A DNA stretch of 64,000 bases from Zobellia uliginosa (GTDB lineage Bacteria; Bacteroidota; Bacteroidia; Flavobacteriales; Flavobacteriaceae): positions 34,150 to 98,149 of the forward strand of contig NZ_JAHKPY010000005.1 of the NCBI RefSeq assembly GCF_018860745.1. The letters run 5' to 3'. The notes beneath the pieces are model-generated. The model saw only the letters and a program-made list of their open reading frames with translations, was not told the DNA's origin and made no database searches. Of this stretch, positions 54,437 through 62,777 are shown one piece after another. The translations under genes were made by a program, and so were the position numbers. Numbering within the stretch: position 1 is the first letter of the stretch; each line of letters starts with the position of its first letter.

Positions 54437-55072
54437 ATGAAGACAGTAATAATAATTTTGGTCGTTTTGATAGTCTTGATTTTGGCGTATACGCAAATGA
54501 ATAAAACGGAAAATAAATCAAACTCTGATTTAACCGAAATCAAAAACTCTTCAAAAGAAATTAAAGGAACAATCTTTTATCACGAAGATGATTTTGGACA
54601 AGTAGAAATTATTCCAAATGAAAATTTTGATAGACTAATTAAAGAGGCAGAAAACGTAAAAGACTTTGCGGAAAAGCATTTTGACGGAGGAAGTTTTACT
54701 GATATGTATGTTAGAGAAGAAAGCGGCCTAAAACTCGAAGAGCGGAAAATAAAAGTTTCTGAACTTAATGAAATACTATCTAAACTATCTGTAGAAAAAC
54801 ATACAATAGCAACAACTGGAATTAGACCTGACGAAATGTTGAGTAAAAACACGTTTGGATATGGCGAAAATTACAATGGACTGTTCTTTGATTTTAACCA
54901 AGACATAGTTTCTAATATCTGGATTTCAGGGAGATTAGACGTGAATGACGAAAAGCTAATAAGTGTATTAAATGAAATAGGAACGAAATGGAATTTGCTA
55001 CTTATGGATTGGAATTCACTCGAACTAATTGACTTGAAAAATAAAGAGCAGATAAAAAAGTATGTGGAATAG
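54437..55072 (+). CDS. membrane-anchored uncharacterised protein (cassette 25)
   Basis: A 211-aa protein with one N-terminal helix (about 3-18) and a mixed alpha/beta body (IFYHEDDFGQVEIIPNENF, AEKHFDGGSFTDMYVREE, NEIGTKWNLLLMDWNS). The pattern recalls immunity proteins of polymorphic toxin systems, but I cannot name a family. ATG 18 bp inside its cassette. Confidence 0.68.
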   Translation: MKTVIIILVVLIVLILAYTQMNKTENKSNSDLTEIKNSSKEIKGTIFYHEDDFGQVEIIPNENFDRLIKEAENVKDFAEKHFDGGSFTDMYVREESGLKLEERKIKVSELNEILSKLSVEKHTIATTGIRPDEMLSKNTFGYGENYNGLFFDFNQDIVSNIWISGRLDVNDEKLISVLNEIGTKWNLLLMDWNSLELIDLKNKEQIKKYVE

Positions 55073-55075
55073 TAC

Positions 55076-55276
55076 GTGTTACAACAACGTGTATAAAACA
55101 TAGCTAATAAGCGCAAATCGAAAGGTTTGTGCTTATTTACAAAAACCGCCAAATTTTTAAATTTGGCTTTTAAGATTGATAAGTTAAAAACAAAATATAA
55201 AAATTCGGCTCTGTGTTAATACGAAAAGTTAGCGTCTTTTTACACGCTACGTTTCATACATAAACCGTTGTACGCC
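55076..55276 (+). repeat. cassette-end site 25 (attC-like, long class)
   Basis: Left arm GTGTTACAAC mirrors the start of cassette 25; right arm GTTGTACGCC opens cassette 26. Inner stem GTGTATAAAACATAGC; hairpin GCCAAATT/AATTTGGC; third copy AAATTCGGC. Same subfamily as site 15. Confidence 0.9.
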
Positions 55277-55304
55277 ATTTAGCAAAAAATAACATTAAGT
55301 GATA

Positions 55305-56237
55305 ATGAAAACCATTTTAGTAATATTAGCGTCGTTTATTCTATTTTCTTGCACAGCTCAAGTCTCGGATAATTTCACTATTGAAACGAGCGACATTCCA
55401 AATTTTTGGAAAGCTTATGATTCTATACAGAACTCAGCTGAAAAAGCGAAAGTGTTTTCTGAACTCTATTTAGATAAGGCAAGTGAGCCATTCAAAAAAA
55501 TGATTGCACTTTCAGGAGACATAAGAAACCCAGAAAATTATTTAAGCAGCTTTGAGGAATATCCGAAATTTTGGAATAGCCTAAGAAATCCCACATTAGA
55601 ATTACAAAATATAGAGAGTGAAATTATTGAATGCTTTAGCAGAGTAAAAGAATTGTATCCGAATTTTAAACCGGGCGATGTTTGCATATTCATTGGTGTT
55701 CGTTCTATTCAAGCAAGTGTTCCTAATAATGGAAATTTGATATTTATGGGCGGAGAATTGAACTTACAATTCGATAAGATTGATTTGAGCGAGTTTAAAC
55801 CCGGAGAAACTTTCCCCTACCAAAATAGCATTAAATCAACAATAGTTCATGAAACAATTCACTTACAACAAAAAGGAGATGTGGAAACACTTTTAGGACA
55901 AGCCATCCATGAGGGTTCAGCAGATTTTCTTGCCGAACTATTCTTGAATGAACCCTATAAGAGCCAAGCCTACATTTATGGGCGTAAAAACGAAGAAAAA
56001 CTCTGGATTGAATTCGCAAAAGAAATGGATTCAGCCGACATTTCAAATTGGTTTTATATAGAAAGCGGAAAAAAAGATAGACCAGCCGACTTAGGCTATT
56101 TCATTGGTTATATGATTTCACAATCTTATTATGAAAAAGCTATGGACAAAAACAAAGCAATTCAAGAAATCATAGAAGTTACGGACTTTGAAAAATTTCT
56201 TGAGACTAGCGGTTACGCAGACAAATTTGGCGGATAA
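55305..56237 (+). CDS. predicted zinc metallopeptidase lipoprotein (cassette 26)
   Basis: A 310-aa lipoprotein (LFSC, Cys16). The zinc motif STIVHETIHLQQ (HExxH) is followed about 20 residues later by HEGSADFLAE, giving a plausible third ligand (gluzincin pattern). The layout resembles DUF2268/GldB-type metallopeptidases. Periplasmic or surface action is inferred. ATG 55305 chosen over GTG 55299. Confidence 0.8.
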   Translation: MKTILVILASFILFSCTAQVSDNFTIETSDIPNFWKAYDSIQNSAEKAKVFSELYLDKASEPFKKMIALSGDIRNPENYLSSFEEYPKFWNSLRNPTLELQNIESEIIECFSRVKELYPNFKPGDVCIFIGVRSIQASVPNNGNLIFMGGELNLQFDKIDLSEFKPGETFPYQNSIKSTIVHETIHLQQKGDVETLLGQAIHEGSADFLAELFLNEPYKSQAYIYGRKNEEKLWIEFAKEMDSADISNWFYIESGKKDRPADLGYFIGYMISQSYYEKAMDKNKAIQEIIEVTDFEKFLETSGYADKFGG

Positions 56238-56241
56238 AAAC

Positions 56242-56444
56242 GGCGTACAACAATACCTAAACGTAATGCGGACTTTAGGGTAAAAACGCTAAGGTCTGGG
56301 TATATTTATTAAGTCGCTAAATCTTATGGATTTAGCTTTAGACAAGAAAAAATAAAACTAAACCAAAAGCTTTAGCTTCGTGCTCAGACGGAAACGAAAA
56401 ATTTCCTTGCCTCCGCACTACGCTTAGCCTGACCGTTAGCAAAA
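56242..56444 (+). repeat. cassette-end site 26 (attC-like, long class)
   Basis: Left arm GGCGTACAAC mirrors the start of cassette 26; right arm GTTAGCAAAA opens cassette 27. CTAAACGTAATGCGG subfamily; hairpin GCTAAATC/GATTTAGC. Confidence 0.9.
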
Positions 56445-56475
56445 ATATTATCAAAAAAAAGACCAATTAACTAAT

Positions 56476-56973
56476 ATGTCAAAATATAACTCAAAAACAA
56501 ACCTAGTTTGGGAGTCATCTGCAGCTGGCATAATTATAGCCGTTATTGGGTATGGAATTTTTTCTGCTCTAGAAAATACTACATATCAAATCCTTGTGAT
56601 TTCTATTACTTTATTCCTAATTGGCTTCGTAATTTATTATGCAAGAACAAATACATTTTCTATTCTGTTTGAAGAAAAACATGTAGTCGTAAAATATCGT
56701 TTTATCAACAAGACAAATTATATTGATTATTCAGATATTACGGAATTGAAATATATAAATGCTTCCAAAAGCCCAACCACAAACGAAATAAAATTCAAGC
56801 ATGAAAAACAGAATATGTCCATAAAATTCTTAACAATTGATAATATTGATTATATCGAATTTGTTAAATGGATTAAATCAAAAAACGAAAAAATTGAATT
56901 GACAGTATTTCCATCTGACAATTACATGAATCATAGACTGCAAGAAATATATGGATTTAAGTACAGAAAGTAA
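56476..56973 (+). CDS. two-helix membrane protein with PH-like domain (cassette 27)
   Basis: A 165-aa protein with two hydrophobic helices (about 14-31 and 37-55) followed by a cytosolic beta-rich domain (FEEKHVVVKYRFINKTNYIDYSDITELKYI), like the STM3941/PH-domain membrane proteins. Function unknown. ATG 40 bp inside its cassette. Confidence 0.72.
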   Translation: MSKYNSKTNLVWESSAAGIIIAVIGYGIFSALENTTYQILVISITLFLIGFVIYYARTNTFSILFEEKHVVVKYRFINKTNYIDYSDITELKYINASKSPTTNEIKFKHEKQNMSIKFLTIDNIDYIEFVKWIKSKNEKIELTVFPSDNYMNHRLQEIYGFKYRK

Positions 56974-57037
56974 TTATGGACTAATCAATGTTCGCGCATA
57001 ACTGAGCGCAAATGGACTTTACTCGGACGGAAAATAC

Positions 57038-57239
57038 TTTTGCTAACAAAGCCTAAACGTAATGCGGACCTTTGGGCAAAATCGAAAGGTCTGTGTATAT
57101 TTATAAAGTCGCTAAATCTTATGGATTTAGCTTTGGACAAGAAAAAATAAAACTAAACAATAAGCTTTAGCTTCGTGCGCAGACGGTAACGAAAAGTTTC
57201 CTTACTACCGCACTACGCTTAGCCTAGCCGTTATATGCA
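57038..57239 (+). repeat. cassette-end site 27 (attC-like, long class)
   Basis: Left arm TTTTGCTAAC mirrors the start of cassette 27; right arm GTTATATGCA opens cassette 28. CTAAACGTAATGCGG subfamily; hairpin GCTAAATC/GATTTAGC. Confidence 0.9.
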
Positions 57240-57248
57240 ATTACAAAA

Positions 57249-57827
57249 ATGAACTTAGAAAAATTTTTCTCATCTGAATTGATTCTTGAAAACGAGTCTG
57301 TTTTGTTGCGCCCTTTATCGATTAATGATATTGATACGATAGAATCTATAAGTTATAATAAAGAACTTGGTGAGTTTGGAGCAAGAGTAAAAAACAGAAC
57401 TGATTTAATGAGTTATTTTGACTTTTGTCTTAATTCAAAAAAAGAAAAAGAACTTTACCCTCTAATAATTGTAAATAAAGATGATAATAATCCAATAGGA
57501 TTGACAATGTTTGGAAATATTAATTTCCAGAGCAAAAGATTGGAAATCGGATGGACGTGGATTGGTGAAAAATTCCAAGGAACAGGAATTAATTCAATTT
57601 GTAAACGGCTTCTTCTAAACTATTGCTTTGACGATTTAAAACTTAGAAGAGTAGAATTCAAAATAGATATAAAAAATCTGAAATCACAAAAAGCAATAGA
57701 AAAACTTGGGGCAGTTAAAGAGGGGCTTTTAAGAAATTACAACATTCAATCTTATGGGGAAAGTAAAGGAACTTACGTTTACAGTATCCTGAAAGAAGAA
57801 TGGAAAAAAGCATATAACAAGGTATAA
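57249..57827 (+). CDS. GNAT family N-acetyltransferase (cassette 28)
   Basis: A 192-aa acetyltransferase of the RimJ/RimL-like subgroup: SVLLRPLSINDIDTIESI start, EIGWTWIGEKFQGTGINSI (acetyl-CoA loop), and RRVEFKIDIKNLKSQKAIEKLGAVKEGLLRNY. It may modify a toxin, an antibiotic or a protein N-terminus. The last residues and stop lie in site 28. Confidence 0.92.
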   Translation: MNLEKFFSSELILENESVLLRPLSINDIDTIESISYNKELGEFGARVKNRTDLMSYFDFCLNSKKEKELYPLIIVNKDDNNPIGLTMFGNINFQSKRLEIGWTWIGEKFQGTGINSICKRLLLNYCFDDLKLRRVEFKIDIKNLKSQKAIEKLGAVKEGLLRNYNIQSYGESKGTYVYSILKEEWKKAYNKV

Positions 57828-58007
57828 AAAACATAGGGCGGTTTTGGCTTGCCGAAAGGTCTGTGTTTATTTATAAAGTCGCCAAATATAAAATTTGGCA
57901 TTTTCAACAAAAAAGATAAAAGCAAAATATTATATTTGGCTTAGTACCAAACCGAAACGTATCGCTTATCACCTGCCCTACATTTCTTATACTTATCGTT
58001 GTGCTTA
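57810..58007 (+). repeat. cassette-end site 28 (attC-like, long class)
   Basis: Left arm GCATATAAC mirrors the start of cassette 28; right arm GTTGTGCTTA opens cassette 29. Inner stem GTATAAAAAACATAGGGC/GCCCTACATTTCTTATAC; hairpin GCCAAAT/ATTTGGC; third copy ATATTTGGC. Confidence 0.88.
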
Positions 58008-58017
58008 ATTTAAAAAA

Positions 58018-59121
58018 ATGAAAATCAGAACATTTATTCTCATCATATTTCTAGCAATTTATACTTCAGCCTATTGTCAATTGAGTAGGTCAGAAGAGCA
58101 AAAATTAGACAGTTTAATGAAAGAGAATAAGATACCTGGTGCAAGCTTGAGTATTTTAAAAAACAGCAAAGTTGTCTATAACAAAGGATTCGGAATTAGT
58201 AATGCCTCTAATAAGGTCAACGAAAAGACAATTTTCCAAGCAGCATCACTAAGTAAATTTCCAACTGGATTATTATTTCTTATTAATACTCAAAATCAAA
58301 TATTTGACCTCGACAATGACGTGAATGTCTACCTAAAAACTAATAAGTTAGATGGTTATAACTCAGAGCCAAATACGATTCCAACAATTTCACAACTACT
58401 CAGTCATACAGGTGGTATGAATACGCACGGATTTCTTGGTTATAAACCTAATAGAAAAATTATACCAACCATTGAAAATGTAATTGATGGAAAACATACA
58501 TTTTTGTGGGAATCTGAAATCAAAATTAAGAATAAAGTAAATAGTGAATTTAATTATTCTGGCGGGGGCTATTGTTACTTACAGAAAGTAATAAAAGACA
58601 CTAAGGGAGAGTTATTCAGAACTGTTATGCAAAAAGAGTTATTGCAACCTTTAAATATGAAGAATAGCTATTTTGGTTTAAACCCAAATAAAGAAGATGA
58701 CATCGCATATGGTTATAAAAACGGGAAACCTATTAAGTTTGGATATAGAGTTTATCCCCAAGAAGCTGCCGCAGCATTATGGACTAATTCTTTTGATTAC
58801 TCCCAATTACTACTTGAAGTACTAGCAGGTTTAAACGATGACAAATCTTCAATTTTAACCAAAGAATCCATCGCTTTATTGAAATCACCCGCAAAATTAT
58901 CAAATGGTAAGTTAATTAGGTCTGGATTAGGAGTAGGTCTTCAGTTAGATGAAAATAAAAAAGTGAAAGGGATAAGTCATGGTGGTGCCAATGTAGGATA
59001 TTCCTCTTTTTTCTATTTAAACTTAACCAATGGTTCTGGTTATGTAATTCTTACAAATGCCCATTATGCAAACTTAAAAGAGATAAAAAACCTTATAACG
59101 GAAAACATCGCAGAAAACTAA
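58018..59121 (+). CDS. beta-lactamase-fold serine hydrolase (cassette 29)
   Basis: A 367-aa secreted hydrolase. Signal peptide about 1-20 (TSAYCQ), AASLSKFPTG (SxxK), FNYSGGGYCY (YxG/N position), and HGGANVGYSS (third motif). Same superfamily as the reversed gene in cassette 3 but not close. The stop TAA is the first part of the left arm (TAAGCACAAC) of site 29. Confidence 0.88.
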   Translation: MKIRTFILIIFLAIYTSAYCQLSRSEEQKLDSLMKENKIPGASLSILKNSKVVYNKGFGISNASNKVNEKTIFQAASLSKFPTGLLFLINTQNQIFDLDNDVNVYLKTNKLDGYNSEPNTIPTISQLLSHTGGMNTHGFLGYKPNRKIIPTIENVIDGKHTFLWESEIKIKNKVNSEFNYSGGGYCYLQKVIKDTKGELFRTVMQKELLQPLNMKNSYFGLNPNKEDDIAYGYKNGKPIKFGYRVYPQEAAAALWTNSFDYSQLLLEVLAGLNDDKSSILTKESIALLKSPAKLSNGKLIRSGLGVGLQLDENKKVKGISHGGANVGYSSFFYLNLTNGSGYVILTNAHYANLKEIKNLITENIAEN

Positions 59122-59320
59122 GCACAACAAAACCTATAAACAATACGGGCTTCGGGCTTAATCGCAGGGTTTGCGTATTTTTATGATGTCCGCAAAATCT
59201 TTGGGATTTTGCTTTAAACAAGGAAAAGAAAAAACAAAACAAAAAGATTTCGCTATGTGCGTGGCGGAAAGCAAACGCTAGTTTGCTCCCGTACTGTTCA
59301 TAGCTAAACCGTTGTAGCTA
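59119..59320 (+). repeat. cassette-end site 29 (attC-like, long class)
   Basis: Left arm TAAGCACAAC mirrors the start of cassette 29; right arm GTTGTAGCTA opens cassette 30. Inner stem CTATAAACAATACGGG/CCCGTACTGTTCATAG; hairpin GCAAAATC/GATTTTGC; third copy (GATTTCGC) differs at one base. Confidence 0.9.
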
Positions 59321-59350
59321 ATTTGTAACAACAATCGTGTCAATGACAAA

Positions 59351-60220
59351 ATGAAAAGCAAAATAGAAAACATCAATTTTTCACAGTTTGTTAACCAATC
59401 TATTCCTTTTGAGATTCTCTCAATTAAAGAACTTTATGAAAAACTTGATAAAACTAATTTTGATTTATCTAAACCACATAGAATCGAATTTCATGCACTT
59501 ATTATTATAACAGAAGGAGAAAGCAATCATAATTTAGATTTTAAGGATGAAATTCTTTCGCCTGGTGTAATTCTTCCGCTAGTAAAAGACCAAGTACATT
59601 CATTTAACAAAAAGCTTCTGGTTAAAGGTTATGTGATTTCGTTTGAAGAAAGTTTTATTACTCAGTATTTAAACGAAAAGAACTTATTTCACTTTTTACA
59701 TATTTATCATTCACCAAGTATTTTAATTGGCAAAGAAAACCTAATTAGGTTGAATCCTTTTTTACAAACACTTCAAAATTTACAAAACGATTCCAATAAT
59801 AATCTAAAAGCCGAAATAGTGAATTCAGTTTTTATAGCTTTACTCTTTCAGATTAAACGCTTATCAATCTATCAACACAAAATATTTAAAAGTCAGCGCT
59901 TTAAAGACTTTATTCAATTCAAACAATTAATTACCGAGCATTATAATGAGACACATAATGTAAATGATTATGCCTATAAACTATCTGTTTCCTACAAATA
60001 TTTGAATGATATCTGTAAAGAAATAAGTCAAAAAACAGCCAAAGAATTTTTAGATAGTTGGCTATTGTTAGAAATAAAAAGGAATATTTCTGAAAACAAA
60101 TACACTTCTCAAGAGATTGCCTATAAAATGGGCTTTAACGAACCTTCTAACTTTATTCGTTTCTTTAAAAAATATACAGATTTTACACCAAATCAATTCA
60201 AAGAAAAACTAGTTAAATAA
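59351..60220 (+). CDS. AraC family transcriptional regulator (cassette 30)
   Basis: A 289-aa regulator with an N-terminal cupin-like sensor (about 20-150) and a C-terminal double helix-turn-helix (NDYAYKLSVSYKYLNDICKE ... SQEIAYKMGFNEPSNFIRFFKKYTDFTPNQF). It stands first in a five-gene cassette and likely controls the following detoxification-type genes through the repeats at 60228-60261. Confidence 0.92.
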   Translation: MKSKIENINFSQFVNQSIPFEILSIKELYEKLDKTNFDLSKPHRIEFHALIIITEGESNHNLDFKDEILSPGVILPLVKDQVHSFNKKLLVKGYVISFEESFITQYLNEKNLFHFLHIYHSPSILIGKENLIRLNPFLQTLQNLQNDSNNNLKAEIVNSVFIALLFQIKRLSIYQHKIFKSQRFKDFIQFKQLITEHYNETHNVNDYAYKLSVSYKYLNDICKEISQKTAKEFLDSWLLLEIKRNISENKYTSQEIAYKMGFNEPSNFIRFFKKYTDFTPNQFKEKLVK

Positions 60221-60227
60221 TTTCCAG

Positions 60228-60261
60228 TTAGATATTGACTATCTAAAATTTCTAATAGATA
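60228..60261. promoter_or_regulatory. candidate operator of the AraC-type regulator
   Basis: TTAGATA-TTGAC-TATCTAA is a perfect inverted repeat (60228-60246), and TAGATA occurs once more at 60256-60261. The cluster lies between the regulator stop and the peroxiredoxin-like gene, about 55 bp before its ATG. Confidence 0.45.
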
Positions 60262-60314
60262 ATCAGTTAACTCCTACTCCTTCCAACCTTTGCATCAAAT
60301 AAGAATTGATAAAA

Positions 60315-60977
60315 ATGAGACTTGGAAAACAATTAAAACAAATGAAAGAGGCATCTATAGAGCGTATGCCTCAATCGATAATTCAGATTTTTGAAAATAG
60401 TATTGAAGAAATCAAGAATAACGGATTAAAAGAGAAAGCACTTAAAATAGGGGAACAAATTCCAGATTTACCATTGACAAGCATTGATGGAGAAACGGTT
60501 CTTTTAAGTGAATTACAAAAAGCTGACTATCTAATTCTTAACTTTTATAGAGGTGGGTGGTGTCCTTATTGTAATATGGAGCTGCGTGAATATGAAAGAT
60601 TAAGAAAAGACTTTAATCAATTAAATACTGATATACTAGGTATTAGTGCAGAAAGAGTAGAATATACTAGTCAGACCTTTGATAAGAATTCATTGTCATT
60701 TCCTATTCTTACAGATGTAAATGCTCAGTTGATGAAGGAAATCGGGATTGTATTCCAATTAGACACTGCATCAAAAGAAGAGTATATCAATTTTGGAATA
60801 CATCTAGATGAAATTCATGCCAATAATAGTTTCGAATTACCTGTACCTGCTGTTTATGTCATAAATAAAGATAGAGAAATAGTATATGTCCATATAGAAG
60901 AGGACTATATGACAAGGCTAGAGCCGTCTATCTTATTAGAACTTATAAAAAATAAATTAACAGCTGTTAAATCTTAA
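60315..60977 (+). CDS. peroxiredoxin-like (AhpC/TSA) protein (cassette 30)
   Basis: A 220-aa thiol-peroxidase-type protein: helical N-terminus (1-45), then the thioredoxin fold with YRGGWCPYCNMELREYE. This is a CxxC at the peroxidatic position, as in the 'peroxiredoxin-like' subgroup. Likely reduces peroxides or disulfides in the cytoplasm. ATG 60315 chosen over TTG 60306. Followed 5 bp later by the hydrolase gene. Confidence 0.9.
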   Translation: MRLGKQLKQMKEASIERMPQSIIQIFENSIEEIKNNGLKEKALKIGEQIPDLPLTSIDGETVLLSELQKADYLILNFYRGGWCPYCNMELREYERLRKDFNQLNTDILGISAERVEYTSQTFDKNSLSFPILTDVNAQLMKEIGIVFQLDTASKEEYINFGIHLDEIHANNSFELPVPAVYVINKDREIVYVHIEEDYMTRLEPSILLELIKNKLTAVKS

Positions 60978-60982
60978 CTAAG

Positions 60983-61828
60983 ATGAAAGGAAAAACAATT
61001 AGTATCAACAATTACTCTATCTTTTACAGAGAGGCAGGTAATCCTGAAAATGAAACCATTCTTTTATTACATGGCTTTCCATCTTCGTCTCATATGTATA
61101 GAGAAATCATTAATGAATTATCAGACAAATATCATCTGGTAGCACCTGATTATATAGGTTTTGGGCTGAGTGATATGCCTTTGGTCTCTGAATTTGAATA
61201 CACATTTGAGAACATTGCCAAGTCAGTTTCAGATTTTATAGAAACACTTGGACTCAAGTCTTTTTATTTGCTCATGCATGATTATGGAGGCCCCATAGGA
61301 TTTAGAATAGCCACGACATATCCTAGTTATATCAAAGGTTTAATCATCCAAAATGCTAATGCTTATATGGAAGGTATTGGAGAATGGGGAATGAAAATTG
61401 GCACGTTTAAAAAGAATAATGACATAGAAGGACTCTTAAAGTTTAAGGACTATCTAATTTCTCTAGAAGGGTTAAAAGATCAATACTTAAACGAAGCTTC
61501 TAATCCTGATAAAGTAGACCCAATATCTTACTTGACAGACAAGGCTTTTCTAAACAGAACAAATGCCAACGAGGTTCAAACAGCATTGTTTTCAGATTAC
61601 GGTAGTAATTTCCCAAAATACACAGAATGGCAAGAATATTTTAAAAATCACCAACCTAAAACACTAGTTCTTTGGGGTAAAAATGATAGATATTTTAATC
61701 AAAATGGAGCCAAAGAATACAGTAAGGATCTTCAAAATATTGAAATGCATTTCTTTGAAGGAGGACATTTTATGCTTGAAGAATATGCTAAAGAAGCAAC
61801 AGAATTAATTACAAACTTTATAAACTAA
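60983..61828 (+). CDS. alpha/beta hydrolase (cassette 30)
   Basis: A 281-aa haloalkane-dehalogenase/epoxide-hydrolase-like enzyme: LLLHGFPSSSHMYRE (oxyanion HG), LLMHDYGGPIGFR with Asp as the nucleophile in HDYGG, LWGKNDRYF (acid) and EGGHFMLEE (His). Asp at the nucleophile elbow favours dehalogenase or epoxide hydrolase over esterase. Third gene of the cassette operon. Confidence 0.9.
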   Translation: MKGKTISINNYSIFYREAGNPENETILLLHGFPSSSHMYREIINELSDKYHLVAPDYIGFGLSDMPLVSEFEYTFENIAKSVSDFIETLGLKSFYLLMHDYGGPIGFRIATTYPSYIKGLIIQNANAYMEGIGEWGMKIGTFKKNNDIEGLLKFKDYLISLEGLKDQYLNEASNPDKVDPISYLTDKAFLNRTNANEVQTALFSDYGSNFPKYTEWQEYFKNHQPKTLVLWGKNDRYFNQNGAKEYSKDLQNIEMHFFEGGHFMLEEYAKEATELITNFIN

Positions 61829-61834
61829 ATAATT

Positions 61835-62221
61835 ATGAAAAAAAATAAAATCATTTATTGGATAGCAACTGGACTATTAACGCTCTTATTTTTCGCTGGA
61901 GCAATGATGTATATTTTTAACTACCCAAGAGCAGAAGGCTTTTTTATAAGCCTTGGATTTCCAACTTGGATTATTTATCCCTTGGCAATACTTAAAATTT
62001 TAGGAGTAATTGCGATATTAACTAAGAAATCCAATTTCTTGAAAGAACTCGCTTATTCTGGTTTCTTATTTGACGTGATTTTAGCCCTAGCAGCTCACAT
62101 TATCGTAAGTGATGGAGAATATGCTCCGGCAATAATAGCTTTAGTTCTTATAGCTATTTCATGGTTTTTCGATAGAAAAGTATTTGGAAACTACATTCAA
62201 AGAGTTATTAAAAAAGAATAG
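61835..62221 (+). CDS. DoxX-like membrane protein (cassette 30)
   Basis: A 128-aa protein with four hydrophobic helices (about 8-28, 45-62, 72-90, 97-113) and FISLGFPTWIIYPLAILKILGVIAIL, the DoxX_2-type core. Often linked with stress genes. Fourth gene of the cassette, 6 bp after the hydrolase gene and 3 bp before the next. Confidence 0.85.
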   Translation: MKKNKIIYWIATGLLTLLFFAGAMMYIFNYPRAEGFFISLGFPTWIIYPLAILKILGVIAILTKKSNFLKELAYSGFLFDVILALAAHIIVSDGEYAPAIIALVLIAISWFFDRKVFGNYIQRVIKKE

Positions 62222-62224
62222 TTT

Positions 62225-62623
62225 ATGGACATTAAAAAAAACGAAGCTGTAGTAAAAAAAGTTATAGATGATCTTATACAAACAGCGACTAATTTTGATA
62301 TTAAAAAATTAGACCATATATATCATGACAACCTCAGCGTTATTATGATAGATACAGATGATAATTTAAATATAGCAGATAAAGAAACTTTTAAGAGAAT
62401 TTTCAAAAGTAAAAAAGAGGCTGGTGACCCGCCAATGAATACTTGGGCTAAGTATCATAAAATTGATGTGAATAACAATAAAGCTCATGTACTAATATCT
62501 AGAAAGAATAATTTGAGTGGGATAGATCAAATTTTACTTTTAAGTATTGACTTGATTTTCGAAGATAATCGTTGGCAAGTAATACGTGAAGTCATTTTTT
62601 TGAGACCTGATTTGACAAAATAA
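62225..62623 (+). CDS. nuclear transport factor 2-like/DUF4440 protein (cassette 30)
   Basis: A 132-aa cone-fold protein: VVKKVIDDLIQTATNFDIKKLDHIYHDNLSVIMID, a middle segment DKETFKRIFK, and a beta-sheet end (AHVLISRKNNL..., WQVIREVIFLRP). A small-ligand or hydrolase-related role is typical. Last gene of the five-gene operon; its stop lies 5 bp before the left arm of site 30. Confidence 0.85.
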   Translation: MDIKKNEAVVKKVIDDLIQTATNFDIKKLDHIYHDNLSVIMIDTDDNLNIADKETFKRIFKSKKEAGDPPMNTWAKYHKIDVNNNKAHVLISRKNNLSGIDQILLLSIDLIFEDNRWQVIREVIFLRPDLTK

Positions 62624-62627
62624 AAAC

Positions 62628-62763
62628 TAGCTACAACAATGTATAAAAGCAATAGCGGCTCGAGTTCAAATTCGAACCGTTTTTGTGTTTATTTAAGTAT
62701 CTTACTTCCTGAAAAACAAGTGTAATATAACCGCTACTGCTCTTATACGAGCCGTTAGCTACC
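62628..62763 (+). repeat. cassette-end site 30 (attC-like, middle class)
   Basis: 136 bp. Left arm TAGCTACAAC mirrors the start of cassette 30 (3.4 kb away); right arm GTTAGCTACC opens cassette 31. Inner stem GTATAAAAGCAATAGCGG/CCGCTACTGCTCTTATAC, A.C at 7 and 12; hairpin GGCTCGAGTTC/GAACC-type. Confidence 0.88.
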
Positions 62764-62777
62764 ATATCTAAAAAAAC

